64,000 nucleotides of DNA from Hydractinia symbiolongicarpus (Eukaryota > Cnidaria > Hydrozoa > Anthoathecata > Hydractiniidae), in NCBI RefSeq assembly GCF_029227915.1, contig NC_079883.1, positions 31,188,001 through 31,252,000 on the forward strand, written 5' to 3'. Below, in pieces: positions 27,101-40,815 of the stretch. The notes beneath the pieces were generated by a model, which saw only the letters and a program-made list of their open reading frames with translations, was not told the DNA's origin and made no database searches. The stretch's first letter is position 1, and every line of letters begins with the position of its first letter. The position numbers and the translations under genes were made by a program.

Positions 27101-29040
27101 CCCTGGGTACTTTCTTTGTATACTTTTGCCTATACGGGCCGAGTCCGGATTTACGGGAAGTCGCGGGTTTTCGTTTGCCGGCGATTAAACCACTTTCATT
27201 AAGCGTCTCATAAAAAATGAAAACATTTCTGAAAACTACAATTCTCATGCGTTTTAGTGGTGAAAAAATAATTTAAAAAATCGTTCGGGAAATGAGTTTA
27301 CTCCCTGGGTACTTTCTTTGTATACTTTTGACTATACGGGCCGAGTCCGGGATTTACGGGAAATTGCAGGTTTTCGTTTGCCGGCGATTAAACTTCTTTT
27401 ATTCAGCGTCTCATCAAAAATGAAAACATTTTTGAAAACTACAAGTCTCATGCGTTTTAGTGGTGAAATAGTAATTTAAAAAATCGTTCGGGAAATGAGT
27501 TTACACCCTGGGTACTTTCTTTGTATACTTTTGCCTATACGGACTGAGTCAGGGATTTACGGGAAGTCGCGGGTTTTCGTTTGCCGGCGATTAAACTTCT
27601 TTTATTCAGCGTCTCATCAAAAATGAAAACATTTTTGAAAACTGCAAGTCTGATGCGTTTTAGTGGTGAAAAGATAATTTAAAAAATCGTTTTGGAAATA
27701 AGTTTACACACAGGGTACTTTCTTTGTATACATTCGACTATCCGGGCCAAGCCCGGGATTTACGGGAAATCGCGGGTTTTCGTTTGTCGGCGATTAAACC
27801 ACTTTCATTAAGCGTCTCATCAAAAATGAAAACATTTCTGAAAACTACAAGTCTCATGCGTTTTAGTGGTGAAAAAATAATTTAAAAAATCGTTCGGGAA
27901 ATGAGTTTACTCCCTGGGTACTTTCTTTGTATACTTTTGACTATACGGGCCGAGTACGGATTTACGGGAAGTCGCGGGTTTTCGTTTGCCGGCGATTAAA
28001 CTTCTTTTATTCAGCGTCTCATCAAAAATGAAAACATTTTTAAAAACTACAAGTCTCATGGCCTTTAGTGGTGAAATAGTAGTTTAAAAAATCGTTCGGG
28101 AAATCAGTTTACTCCCTGGGTACTTTCTTTGTATACTTTTGCCTATACGGGCTGAGTCCGGATTTATGGGAAGTCGCGGGTTTTCGTTTGCCGGAGAATA
28201 AACCACTTTCATTAAGCGTCTCATCAAAAATGAAAACATTTCTGAAAACTACAAGTCTCATGCGTTTTAGTGGTGAAAAATTAATTTAAAAAATCGTTCG
28301 GGAAATGAGTTTACTCCCTGGGTACTTTCTTTGCATACTTTTGACTATACGGGCCGAGTCCGGGATTTACGGGAAATCGCAGGTTTTCGTTTGCCGGCGA
28401 TTAAACTTCTTTTATTCAGCGTCTCATCAAAAATGAAAACATTTTTGAAAACTACAAGTCTCATGCGTTTTAGTGGTGAAAAAATAATTTATAAAATCGT
28501 TCGGGAAATGAGTTTACTCCCTGGGTACTTTCTTTGCATACTTTTGACTATACGGGCCGAGTACGGATTTACGGGAAGTCGCGGGTTTTCGTTAGCCGGC
28601 GATTAAACTTCTTTTATTCAGCGTCTCATCAAAAATGAAAACATTTTTAAAAACTACAAGTCTCATGGCCTTTAGTGGTGAAATAGTAGTTTAAAAAATC
28701 GTTCGGGAAATCAGTTTACTCCCTGGGTACTTTCTTTGTATACTTTTGTCTATACGGGCCGAGTCCGGATTTACGGGATGTCGCGGGTTTTCGTTTGCCG
28801 GCGATTAAACCACTTTCATTAAGCGTCTCATCAAAAATGAAAACATTTCTGAAAACTACATATCTCATGCGTTTTAGTGGTGAAAAAATAATTTAAAAAA
28901 TCGTTCGGGAAATGAGTTTACTCCCTGGGTACTTTCCTTGTATACTTTTGACTATACGGGCCGAGTCCGGGATTTACGGGAAATCGCAGGTTTTCGTTTG
29001 CCGGCGATTAAACTTCTTTTATTCAGCGTCTCATCAAAAA
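24100..29040. repeat. Large superblock, copy 1
   Basis: This segment is collinear with about 29.6-33.7 kb. Shared rare markers include AAGTCAAGG (24204), CTAAAAGTCTTATGCG with AATGGTGAG (about 25.62 kb), GCGTCGCATCAAGAATG (about 25.79 kb), CTATCCGGG with AAATAGCGGG (about 26.1 kb), GGGCTGAGTCCAGATTTATG (about 26.53 kb), TTTGCATAC (about 26.71 and 28.33 kb), GTTAGCCGGC (about 26.97 kb) and TCTCATAAAAAATG (about 27.2 kb). Almost all units are full monomers. The content is more variable than in the right third of the window. Confidence 0.9.
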
Positions 29041-32000
29041 TGAAAACATTTTTAAAAATTACAAGTCTTATGCGTTTTAGTGTTGAAAAAATAATTTAAA
29101 AAATCGTTCTGGAAATGAGTTTACTCACAGGGTACTTTCTTTGTATACATTCGACTATACAGGCCAAGCCCGGGATTTACGGGAAATCGCGGGATTTCCT
29201 TTGCCGGCGATTAAACCTCTTTCCTTAAGCCTCTCATCAAAAATGAAAACATTTTTGAAAACTACAAGTCTCATGCGTTTTAGTGGTAAAAAAAAATTTA
29301 AAAAATCGTTCGGGAAATGAGTTTACTCCCTGGGTACTTTCTTTGTATACTTTTGACTATACGGGCCGAGTCCGGGATTTACGGGAAATCGCAGGTTTTC
29401 GTTTGCCGGCGATTAAACTTCTTTATTTCAGCGTCTCATCAAAAATGAAAACATTTTTGAAAACTACAAGTCTTGTGCGTTTTAGTGGTGAAAAAATAAT
29501 TTAAAAAATCGTTCTGGAAATCAGTTTACTCACAGGGTACTTTCTTTGTATTCATTCGACTATACGGGCCAAGCCCGGGATTTACGGGAAATCGCGGGTT
29601 TTCGTTTGCCGGCGATTAAACCTCTTTCATTAAGCGTCTCATCAAAAATGAAAACATTTTCGAAAACTACAAGTCAAGGGCTTTAGTGGTGAAATAATAA
29701 TTTAAAAAATCGTTCGGGAAATGAGTTTACTCCCTGGGTACTTTCTTTGTATACTTTTGACTATACGGGCCGAGTCCAGATTTACGGGAAGTCGCGGGTT
29801 TTCGTTTGCCGGCGATTAAACTTTTTTTATTCAGCGTCTCATCAAAAATGAAAACATTTTTAAAAACTACAAGTCTCAAGCGTTTTAGTGGTGAAAAAAA
29901 AATTTAAAAAATCGTTCGGGAAATGAGTTTACTCCCTGGGTACTTTCTTTGTATACATTCGACTATACGGGCCAAGACCGGGATTTACGGGAAATCGCGG
30001 GATTTCGTTTGCCGGCGATTAAACCTCTTTCATTAAGCGTCTCATCAAAAATGAAAACATTTTTGAAAACTACAAGTCTCATGCGTTTTAGTGGTTAAAA
30101 AAAAATTTAAAAAATCGTTCGGGAAATGAGTTTACTCCCTGGGTACTTTCTTTGTATACTTTTGACTATACGGGCCGAGTCCGGGATTTACGGGAAATCG
30201 CAGGTTTTCGTTTGCCGGCGATTAAACTTCTTTTATTCAGCGTCTCATCAAAAATGAAAACATTTTTGAAAACTACAAGTCTCATGCGTTTTAGTGGTGA
30301 AAAAATAAATTAAAAAATCGTTCGGGAAATGAGTTTACTTCCTGGGTACTTTCTTTGTATACTTTTGACTATACGGGCCAAGCCTGGGATTTACGGGAAA
30401 TCGCAGGTTTTCGTTTGCCGGCGATTAAACCTCTTTCCTTAAGCCTCTCATCAAAAATGAAAACATTTTTGAAAACTACAAGTCTCATGCGTTTTAGTGG
30501 TAAAAAAAAATTTAAAAAATCGTTCGGGAAATGAGTTTACTCCCTGCGTACTTTCTTTGTATACTTTTGACTATACGGGCCGAGTCCGGGATTTACGGGA
30601 AATCGCAGGTTTTCGTTTGCCGGCGATTAAACTTCTTTATTTCAGCGTGTCATCAAAAATAAAAACATTTTTAAAAACTACAAGTCTCATGCGTTTTAGT
30701 GGTGAAAAAATAAATTAAAAAATCGTTCGGGAAATGAGTTTACTTCCTGGGTACTTTCTTTGTATACTTTTGACTATACGGGTCAAGCCCGGGATTTACG
30801 GGAAATCGCGGGTTTTCGTTTGCCGGCGATTAAACTTCTTTTATTCAGCGTCTCATCAAAAATGAAAACATTTTTGAAAACTAAAAGTCTTATGCGTTTT
30901 AATGGTGAGAAAATAATTTAAAAAATCGTTCTGGAAATGAGTTTACTCACAGGGTACTTTCTTTGTATACATTCGACTATACGGGCCGAGTCCGGATTTA
31001 CGGGAAGTCGCGGGTTTTCGTTTGCCGGCGATTAAACCTCTTTCATTAAGCGTCGCATCAAGAATGAAAACATTTTTGAAAACTACAAGTCTCATGCGTT
31101 TTAGTGGTGAAATAGTAATTTAAAAAATCGTTCAGGAAATGAGTTTACACCCTGGGTACTTTCTTTGTATACTTTTGCCTATACGGACCGAGTCCGGGAT
31201 TTACGGGAAGTCGCGGGTTTTCGTTTGCCGGCGATTAAACTTCTTTTATTCAGCGTCTCATCAAAAATGAAAACATTTTTGAAAACTGCAAGTCTCATGC
31301 GTTTTAGTGGTGAAAAGATAATTTAAAAAATCGTTTTGGAAATGAGTTTACTCTCAGGGTACTTTCTTTGTATACATTCGACTATCCGGGCCAAGCCCGG
31401 GATTTACGGGAAATAGCGGGTTTTCGTTTGTCGGCGATTAAACCGCTTTCATTAAGCGTCTCATCAAAAATGAAAACATTTCTGAAAACTACAAGTCTCA
31501 TGCGTTTTAGTGGTGAAAAAATAATTTAAAAAATCGTTCGGGAAATGAGTTTACTCCCTGGGTACTTTCTTTGTATACTTTTGACTATACAGGCCGAGTA
31601 CGGATTTACGGGAAGTCGCGGGTTTTCGTTTGCCGGCGATTAAACTTCTTTTATTCAGCGTCTCATCAAAAATGAAAACATTTTTAAAAACTACAAGTCT
31701 CATGGCCTTTAGTGGTGAAATAGTAGTTTAAAAAATCGTTCGGGAAATCTGTTTACTCCCTGGGTACTTTCTTTGTATACTTTTGCCTATACGGGCTGAG
31801 TCCAGATTTATGGGAAGTCGCGGGTTTTCGTTTGCCGGCGATTAAACCACTTTCATTAAGCGTCTCATCAAAAATGAAAACATTTCTGAAAACTACAAGT
31901 CTCATGCGTTTTAGTGGTGAAAAATTAATTTAAAAAATCGTTCGGGAAATGAGTTTACTCCCTGGGTACTTTCTTTGCATACTTTTGACTATACGGGCCG

Positions 32001-33700
32001 AGTCCGGGATTTACGGGAAATCGCAGGTTTTCGTTTGCCGGCAATTAAACTTCTTTTATTCAGCGTCTCATCAAAAATGAAAACATTTTTGAAAACTACA
32101 AGTCTCATGCGTTTTAGTGGTGAAAAAATAAATTAAAAAATCGTTCGGGAAATGAGTTTACTTCCTGGGTACTTTCTTGGTATACTTTTGACTATACGGG
32201 TCAAGCCCGGGATTTACGGGAAATCGCGGGTTTTCGTTTGCCGGCGATTAAACTTCTTTTATTCAGCGTCTCATCAAAAATGAAAACATTTTTGAAAACT
32301 AAAAGTCTTATGCGTTTTAATGGTGAGAAAATAATTTAAAAAATCGTTCTAGAAATGAGTTTACTCACAGGGTACTTTCTTTGTATACATTCGACTATAC
32401 GGGCCGAGTCCGGATTTACGGGAAGTCGCGGGTTTTCGTTAGCCGGCGATTAAACTTCTTTTATTCAGCGTCTCATCAAAAATGAAAACATTTTTAAAAA
32501 CTACAAGTCTCATGGCCTTTAGTGGTGAAATAGTAGTTTAAAAAATCGTTCGGGAAATCAGTTTACTCCCTGGGTACTTTCTTTGTATACTTTTGCCTAT
32601 ACGGGCCGAGTCCGGATTTACGGGAAGTCGCGGGTTTTCGTTTGCCGGCGATTAAACCACTTTCATTAAGCGTCTCATAAAAAATGAAAACATTTCTGAA
32701 AACTACAATTCTCATGCGTTTTAGTGGTGAAAAAATAATTTAAAAAATCGTTCGGGAAATGAGTTTACTTCCTGGGTACTTTCTTTGTATACTTTTGACT
32801 ATACGGGCCGAGTCCGGGATTTACGGGAAATTGCAGGTTTTCGTTTGCCGGCGATTAAACTTCTTTTATTCAGCGTCTCATCAAAAATGAAAACATTTCT
32901 GAAAACTACAAGTCTCATGCGTTTTAGTGGTGAAAAATTAATTTAAAAAATCGTTCGGGAAATGAGTTTACTCCCTGGGTACTTTCTTTGCATACTTTTG
33001 ACTATACGGGCCGAGTCCGGGATTTACGGGAAATCGCAGGTTTTCGTTTGCCGGCGATTAAACTTCTTTTATTCACCGTCTCATCAAAAATGAAAACATT
33101 TTTGAAAACTACAAGTCTCATGCGTTTTAGTGGTGAAAAAATAATTTATAAAATCGTTCGGGAAATGAGTTTACTCCCTGGGTACTTTCTTTGTATACTT
33201 TTGACTATACGGGCCGAGTACGGATTTACGGGAAGTCGCGGGTTTTCGTTAGCCGGCGATTAAACTTCTTTTATTCAGCGTCTCATCAAAAATGAAAACA
33301 TTTTTAAAAACTACAAGTCTCATGGCCTTTAGTGGTGAAATAGTAGTTTAAAAAATCGTTCGGGAAATCAGTTTACTCCCTGGGTACTTTCTTTGTATAC
33401 TTTTGTCTATACGGGCCGAGTCCGGATTTACGGGATGTCGCGGGTTTTCGTTTGCCGGCGATTAAACCACTTTCATTAAGCGTCTCATCAAAAATGAAAA
33501 CATTTCTGAAAACTACATATCTCATGCGTTTTAGTGGTGAAAAAATAATTTAAAAAATCGTTCGGGAAATGAGTTTACTCCCTGGGTACTTTCCTTGTAT
33601 ACTTTTGACTATACGGGCCGAGTCCGGGATTTACGGGAAATTGCAGGTTTTCGTTTGCCGGCGATTAAACTTCTTTTATTCAGCGTCTCATCAAAAATGA
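29040..33700. repeat. Large superblock, copy 2
   Basis: The rare markers of copy 1 recur in the same order. The offset from copy 1 starts at 27 monomers (5,467 bp at the AAGTCAAGG marker), drops to 26 (5,264 bp near 25.2/30.5 kb), returns to 27 (5,466 bp near 26.9/32.4 kb) and falls to 23 (4,657 bp near 28.3/33.0 kb). The two blocks thus differ by whole-monomer losses and gains rather than arbitrary breaks. The first about 0.6 kb also matches 20.0-20.6 kb. Confidence 0.9.
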
Positions 33701-35990
33701 AAACATTTTTAAAAACTACAAGTCTCATGCGTTTTAGTGGTGAAAAAATAATTTAAAAAATTGTTCGGGAAATGAGTTTACTCCCTGGGTACTTTCTTTG
33801 TATACATTCAACTATACAGGCCAAGCCTGGGATTTACGGGAAATCGCGGGATTTCGTTTGCCGGCGATTAAACCTCTTTCATAAAGCGTCTCATCAAAAA
33901 TGAAAACATTTTTAAAAACTGCAAGTCTCATGCGTTTTAGTGGTGAAAAGATAATTTAAAAAATCGTTTTGGAAATGAGTTTACTCACAGAGTACTTTCT
34001 TTGTATACATTCGACTATACGGGCCAAGCCCGGGATTTACGGGAAATCGCGGGATTTCGTTTGCCGGCGAATAAACCTCTTTCATTAAGCGTCTCATCAA
34101 AAATGAAAACATTTTTGAAAACTGCAAGTCTCATGCGTTTTAGTGGTGAAAAGATAATTTAAAAAATCGTTTTGGAAATGAGTTTACGCACAGGGTACTT
34201 TCTTTATATACATTCGACTATACGCGCCAAGACCGGGATTTACGGGAAATCGCCGGTTTTCGTTTGCCGGCGATTAAACCACTTTTATTCAGCGTCTCAT
34301 CAAAAATGAAAACATTTTTGAAAACTGCAAGTCTCATGCGTTTTAGTTGTAAAAAAAAATTTAAAAAATCGTTCGGGAAATGAGTTTACTCCCTGGGTAC
34401 TTTCTTTGTATACATTCGACTATACGGGCCAAGCCCGGGATTTACGGGAAATCGCGGGATTTAGTTTGCCGGCGATTAAACCTTCTTCATTAAGCGTCTC
34501 ATCAAAAATGAAAACATTTTTGAAAACTGCAAGTCTCATGCGTTTTAGTGGTGAAAAGATAATTTAAAAAATCGTTCTGAAAATTAGTTTACTCACAGGG
34601 TACTTTCTTTGTATACATTCGACTATACGGGCCAAGCTCGGGATTTACGGGAAATCGCGGGATTTCGTTTGCCGGCGATTAAACCTCTTTCATTAAGCGT
34701 CTCATCAAAAATGAAAACATTTTTGAAAACTGCAAGTCTCATGCGTTTTAGTGGTGAAAAGATAATTTAAAAAAACCGTTTTGGAAATGAGTTTACTCAC
34801 AGGGTACTTTCTTTGTATACATTCGACTATACGGGCCAACCCGGATTTACGGGAAATCGCGGGTTTTCCTTTGCCGGCGATTAAACCACTTTCATTAAGC
34901 GTCTCATCACAAATGAAAACATTTCTGATAACTACAAGTCTCATGCGTTTTAGTGGTGAAAAAATAACTTAAAAAATCGTTCGGGAAATGAGTTTACTCC
35001 CTGGGTACTTTCTTTGTATACTTTTGACTATACGGGCCGAGTACGGATTTTCGGGAAGTCGGGGTTTTTGTTTGCCGGCGATTAAACTTCTTTTATTCAG
35101 CGTCTCATCAAAAATGAAAACATTTTTAAAAACTACAAGTCTCATGGCCTTTAGTGGTGAAATAGTAGTTTAAAAAGTCGTTCGGGAAATCAGTTTACAC
35201 CCTGGGTACTTTCTTTGTATACTTTTGCCTATACGGGCCGAGTCCGGGATTTACGGGAAGTGGCGGGTTTTCGTTTGTCGGCGATTAAACTTCTTTTATT
35301 CAGCGTCTCATCAAAAATGAAAACATTTTTTAAAACTACAAGTCTCATGTGCTATAGTGGTGAAATAATAATTTAAAAAATCGTTCGGGAAATGAGTTTA
35401 CTCCCTGGGTACTTTCTTTGTATACTTTTGACTACACGGGCCGAGTCCGGATTTACGGGAAGTCGCGGGTTTTTGTTTGCCGGCGATTAAACCACTTTCA
35501 TTAAGCGTCTCATCAAAAATGAAAACATTTCTGAAAACTACAAGTCTCATGCGTTTTAGTGGTGAAAAAATAATTTAAATAATCGTTCGGGAAATGAGTT
35601 TACTCCCTGGGTACTTTCCTTGTATACTTTTGACTATACGGTCGAGTCCGGGACTTACGGGAAATCGCAGGTTTTCGTTTGCCGGCGATTAAACTTCTTT
35701 TATTCAGCGTCTCATCAAAAATGAAAACATTTTTAAAAACTACAAGTCTCATGCGTTTTAGTGGTGAAAAAATAATTTAAAAAATCGTTCGGGAAATGAA
35801 TTTACTCCCTGGGTACTTTCTTTGTATACTTTTGACTATACGGGCCGAGTCCGGCTTTACAGGAAATCGCAGGTTTTCGTTTGCCGGCGATTAAACTTCT
35901 TTTGTTCAGCGTCTCATCAAAAATGAAAACATTTTTGAAAACTACAAGTCTCATGCGTTTTAGTGGTGAAAAAATAATTTAAAAAATCGT
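33700..35990. repeat. Mixed segment
   Basis: Monomers of several classes without a clear period. It contains the first example of the GTACGGATTTTCGGG with GTCGGGGTTTTTG monomer (about 35.04 kb), which then anchors the following 8-mer, and a first copy of the CATGTGCTATAGTGG monomer (about 35.35 kb), which becomes frequent to the right. No gene or unique sequence seen. Confidence 0.85.
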
Positions 35991-38900
35991 TCGGGAAATG
36001 AGTTTACTCCCTGGGTACTTTCTTTGTATACTTTTGACTATACGGGCCGAGTACGGATTTTCGGGAAGTCGGGGTTTTTGTTTGCCGGCGATTAAACTTC
36101 TTTTATTCAGCGTCTCATCAAAAATGAAAACATTTTTAAAAACTACAAGTCTCATGCGTTTTAGTGGTGAAAAGATAATTTAAAAAAACCGTTTTGTAAA
36201 TGAGTTTACTCACAGGGTACTTTCTTTGTATACATTCGACTATACGGGCCAAGCCCGGGATTTACGGGAAATCGCGGGTTTTCGTTTGCCGGCGATTAAA
36301 CCACTTTCATTAAGCGTCTCATCAAAAATGAAAACATTTCTGATAACTACAAGTCTCATGCGTTTTAGTGGTGAAAAAATAAGTTAAAAAATCGTTCGGG
36401 AAATGAGTTTACACCCTGGGTACTTTCTTTGTATACTTTTGCCTATACGGGCCGAGTCCGGGATTTACGGGAAGTCGCGGGTTTTCGTTTGTCGGCGATT
36501 AAACTTCTTTTATTCAGCGTCTCATCAAAAATGAAAACATTTTTAAAAACTACAAGTCCCATGGCCTTTAGTGGTGAAATAATAATTTAAAAAATCGTTC
36601 GGGAAATGAGTTTACTCCCTGGGTACTTTCTTTGTATACTTTTGACTATACAGGCCGAGTCCGGGATTTACGGGAAATCGCAGGTTTTCGTTTGCCGGCG
36701 ATTAAACTTCTTTTATTAACCGTCTCATCAAAAATGAAAACATTTTTAAAAACTACAAGTCTCATGCGTTTTAGTGGTAAAAAAATAATTTAAAAAATCG
36801 TTCGGGAAATGAGTTTACTCCCTGGGTACTTTCTTTGTATACTTTTGACTATACGGGCCGAGTCCGGGATTTACAGGAAGTTGCGGGTTTTCGTTTGAGG
36901 GCGATTAAACTTCTTTTATTCAGCGTCTCATCAAAAATGAAAACAGTTTTAAAAACTACAAGTCTCATGGGCCTTAGTGGTGAAATAATAATTTAAAATA
37001 TCGTTCGGGAAATGCGTTTACACCCTGGGTACTTTCTTTGTATACTTTTGACTATACGGGCCGAGTCCGGGATTTACGGGAAATCGCAGGTTTTCGTTTG
37101 CCGGCGATTAAACTTCTTTCATTCAGCGTCTCATCAAAAATGAAAACATTTTTAAAAACTACAAGTCTCATGCGTTTTAGTGGTGAAAAAATAATTTAAA
37201 AAATCGTTCGGGAAATGAGTTTACTCCCTGGGTACTTTCTTTGTATACTTTTGACTATACGGGCCGAGTCCGGCTTTACGGGAAATCGCAGGTTTTCGTT
37301 TGCCGGCGATTAAACTTCTTTTGTTCAGCGTCTCATCAAAAATGAAAACATTTTTGAAAACTACAAGTCTCATGCGTTTTAGTAGTGAAAAAATAATTTA
37401 AAAAATCGTTCGGAAAATGAGTTTACTCCCTGGGTACTGTCTTTGTATACTTTTGACTATGCGGGCCGAGTCCTGGGTTTACGGGAAATGGCGGGTTTTC
37501 GTTTGCCGGCGATTAAACTTCTTTTATTCAGCGTCTGATCAAAAATGAAAACATTTTTGAAAACTACAAGTCTCATGCGTTTGAGTGGTGAAAAAATAAT
37601 TTAAAAAATCGTTCGGGAAATGAGTTTACTCCCTGGGTACTTTCTTTGTATACTTTTGACTATACGGGCCGAGTACGGATTTTCGGGAAGTCGGGGTTTT
37701 TGTTTGCCGGCGATTAAACTTCTTTTATTCAGCGTCTCATCAAAAATGAAAACATTTTTAAAAACTACAAGTCTCATGCGTTTTAGTGGTGAAAAGATAA
37801 TTTAAAAAAACCGTTTTGTAAATGAGTTTACTCACAGGGTACTTTCTTTGTATACATTAGACTATACGGGCCAAGCCCGGGATTTACGGGAAATCGCGGG
37901 TTTTCGTTTGCCGGCGATTAAACCACTTTCATTAAGCGTCTCATCAAAAATGAAAACATTTCTGATAACTACAAGTCTCATGCGTTTTAGTGGTGAAAAA
38001 ATAAGTTAAAAAATCGTTCGGGAAATGAGTTTACACCCTGGGTACTTTCTTTGTATACTTTTGCCTATACGGGCCGAGTCCGGGATTTACGGGAAGTCGC
38101 GGGTTTTCGTTTGTCGGCGATTAAACTTCTTTTATTCAGCGTCTCATCAAAAATGAAAACATTTTTAAAAACTACAAGTCCCATGGCCTTTAGTGGTGAA
38201 ATAATAATTTAAAAAATCGTTCGGGAAATGAGTTTACTCCCTGGGTACTTTCTTTGTATACTTTTGACTATACAGGCCGAGTCCGGGATTTACGGGAAAT
38301 CGCAGGTTTTCGTTTGCCGGCGATTAAACTTCTTTTATTAACCGTCTCATCAAAAATGAAAACATTTTTAAAAACTACAAGTCTCATGCGTTTTAGTGGT
38401 AAAAAAATAATTTAAAAAATCGTTCGGGAAATGAGTTTACTCCCTGGGTACTTTCTTTGTATACTTTTGACTATACGGGCCGAGTCCGGGATTTACAGGA
38501 AGTTGCGGGTTTTCGTTTGAGGGCGATTAAACTTCTTTTATTCAGCGTCTCATCAAAAATGAAAACAGTTTTAAAAACTACAAGTCTCATGGGCCTTAGT
38601 GGTGAAATAATAATTTAAAATATCGTTCGGGAAATGCGTTTACACCCTGGGTACTTTCTTTGTATACTTTTGACTATACGGGCCGAGTCCGGGATTTACG
38701 GGAAATCGCAGGTTTTCGTTTGCCGGCGATTAAACTTCTTTCATTCAGCGTCTCATCAAAAATGAAAACATTTTTAAAAACTACAAGTCTCATGCGTTTT
38801 AGTGGTGAAAAAATAATTTAAAATCGTTCGGGAAATGAGTTTACTCCCTGGGTACTTTCTTTGTATACTTTTGACTATACGGGCCGAGTCCGGCTTTACG

Positions 38901-39232
38901 GGAAATCGCAGGTTTTCGTTTGCCGGCGATTAAACTTCTTTTGTTCAGCGTCTCATCAAAAATGAAAACATTTTTGAAAACTACAAGTCTCATGCGTTTT
39001 AGTAGTGAAAAAATAATTTAAAAAATCGTTCGGAAAATGAGTTTACTCCCTGGGTACTGTCTTTGTATACTTTTGACTATGCGGGCCGAGTCCTGGGTTT
39101 ACGGGAAATGGCGGGTTTTCGTTTGCCGGCGATTAAACTTCTTTTATTCAGCGTCTGATCAAAAATGAAAACATTTTTGAAAACTACAAGTCTCATGCGT
39201 TTGAGTGGTGAAAAAATAATTTAAAAAATCGT
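35990..39232. repeat. 8-monomer higher-order repeat, two tandem copies
   Basis: Copies of about 1,621 bp at about 35,990-37,611 and 37,612-39,232. Markers in the same order: GGATTTTCGGG, TTTTGTAAATGAG, CCCATGGCC, TTATTAACCGTC, AGGAAGTTGCGGG followed by TTTGAGGGCG, AAAACAGTTTTAAAAAC, CCGGCTTTAC and TCCTGGGTTTAC with AAATGGCGGG. One clear difference is a 3 bp loss of A residues at about 38,819 in copy 2. Confidence 0.93.
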
Positions 39233-40815
39233 TCGGGAAATGAGTTTACTCCCCGGGTACTTTCTTTGTATACTTTTGACTTTCCGGGCCGAGTCCAGAT
39301 TTACGGGAAGTCGCGGGTTTTCGTTTGCCGGCGATTAAACTTCTTTTATTCAGCGTCTCATCAAAAATGAAAACATTTTTAAAAACTACAAGTCTCATGG
39401 CCTTTAGTGGTGAAATAATAATTTAAAAAATCGTTCGGGAAATGAGTTTACTCCCTGGGTACTTTCTTTGTATACTTTTGACTTTACGGGCCGAGTCCGG
39501 GATTTACGGGAAATCGCAGGTTTTCGTTTGCCGGCGATTAAACTTCTTTTATTCAGCGTCTCATCAAAAATGAAAACATTTATAAAAACTACAAGTCTCA
39601 TGCGTTTTAGTGGTGAAAAAATAATTTAAAAAATCGTTCGGGAAATGGGTTTACTCCCTGGGTACTTTCTTTGTATACTTTTGACTATACGGGCCGAGTC
39701 CGGCTTTACGGGAAAGCGCAGGTTTTCGTTTGCCGGCGATTAAACTTCTTTTGTTCAGCGTCTCATCAAAAATGAAAACATTTTTGAAAACTACAAGTCT
39801 CATGCGTTTTAGTAGTGAAAAAATAATTTAAAAAATCGTTCGGAAAATGAGTTTACTCCCTGGGTACTGTCTTTGTATACTTTTGACTATGCGGGCCGAG
39901 TCCTGGGTTTACGGGAAATGGCGGGTTTTCGTTTGCCGGCGATTAAACTTCTTTTATTCAGCGTCTGATCAAAAATGAAAACATTTTTGAAAACTACAAG
40001 TCTCATGCGTTTGAGTGGTGAAAAAATAATTTAAAAAATCGTTCGGGAAATGAGTTTACTCCCCGGGTACTTTCTTTGTATACTTTTGACTTTCCGGGCC
40101 GAGTCCAGATTTACGGGAAGTCGCGGGTTTTCGTTTGCCGGCGATTAAACTTCTTTTATTCAGCGTCTCATCAAAAATGAAAACATTTTTAAAAACTACA
40201 AGTCTCATGGCCTTTAGTGGTGAAATAATAATTTAAAAAATCGTTCGGGAAATGAGTTTACTCCCTGGGTACTTTCTTTGTATACTTTTGACTTTACGGG
40301 CCGAGTCCGGGATTTACGGGAAATCGCAGGTTTTCGTTTGCCGGCGATTAAACTTCTTTTATTCAGCGTCTCATCAAAAATGAAAACATTTATAAAAACT
40401 ACAAGTCTCATGCGTTTTAGTGGTGAAAAAATAATTTAAAAAATCGTTCGGGAAATGAGTTTACTCCCTGGGTACTTTCTTTGTATACTTTTGACTATAC
40501 GGGCCGAGTCCGGCTTTACGGGAAAGCGCAGGTTTTCGTTTGCCGGCGATTAAACTTCTTTTGTTCAGCGTCTCATCAAAAATGAAAACATTTTTGAAAA
40601 CTACAAGTCTCATGCGTTTTAGTAGTGAAAAAATAATTTAAAAAATCGTTCGGAAAATGAGTTTACTCCCTGGGTACTTTCTTTGTATACTTTTGACTAT
40701 GCGGGCCGAGTCCGGGGTTTACGGGAAATGGCGGGTTTTCGTTTGCCGGCGATTAAACTTCTTTTATTCAGCGTCTGATCAAAAATGAAAACATTTTTGA
40801 AAACTACAAGTCTCA
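38840..40815. repeat. 4-monomer higher-order repeat, 810 bp period
   Basis: The order CCGGCTTTAC monomer, AGTAGTG monomer with CGGAAAATGAG, TATGCGGG monomer with TCCTGGGTTTAC or TCCGGGGTTTAC, and GTCTGATC monomer repeats near 38.9, 39.7 and 40.5 kb. The private CTTTCCGGGCC variant is at 39281 and 40091, 810 bp apart. The left edge overlaps the preceding 8-mer, which shares the same monomers. The third copy switches to a different neighbour at about 40,815. Confidence 0.9.
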
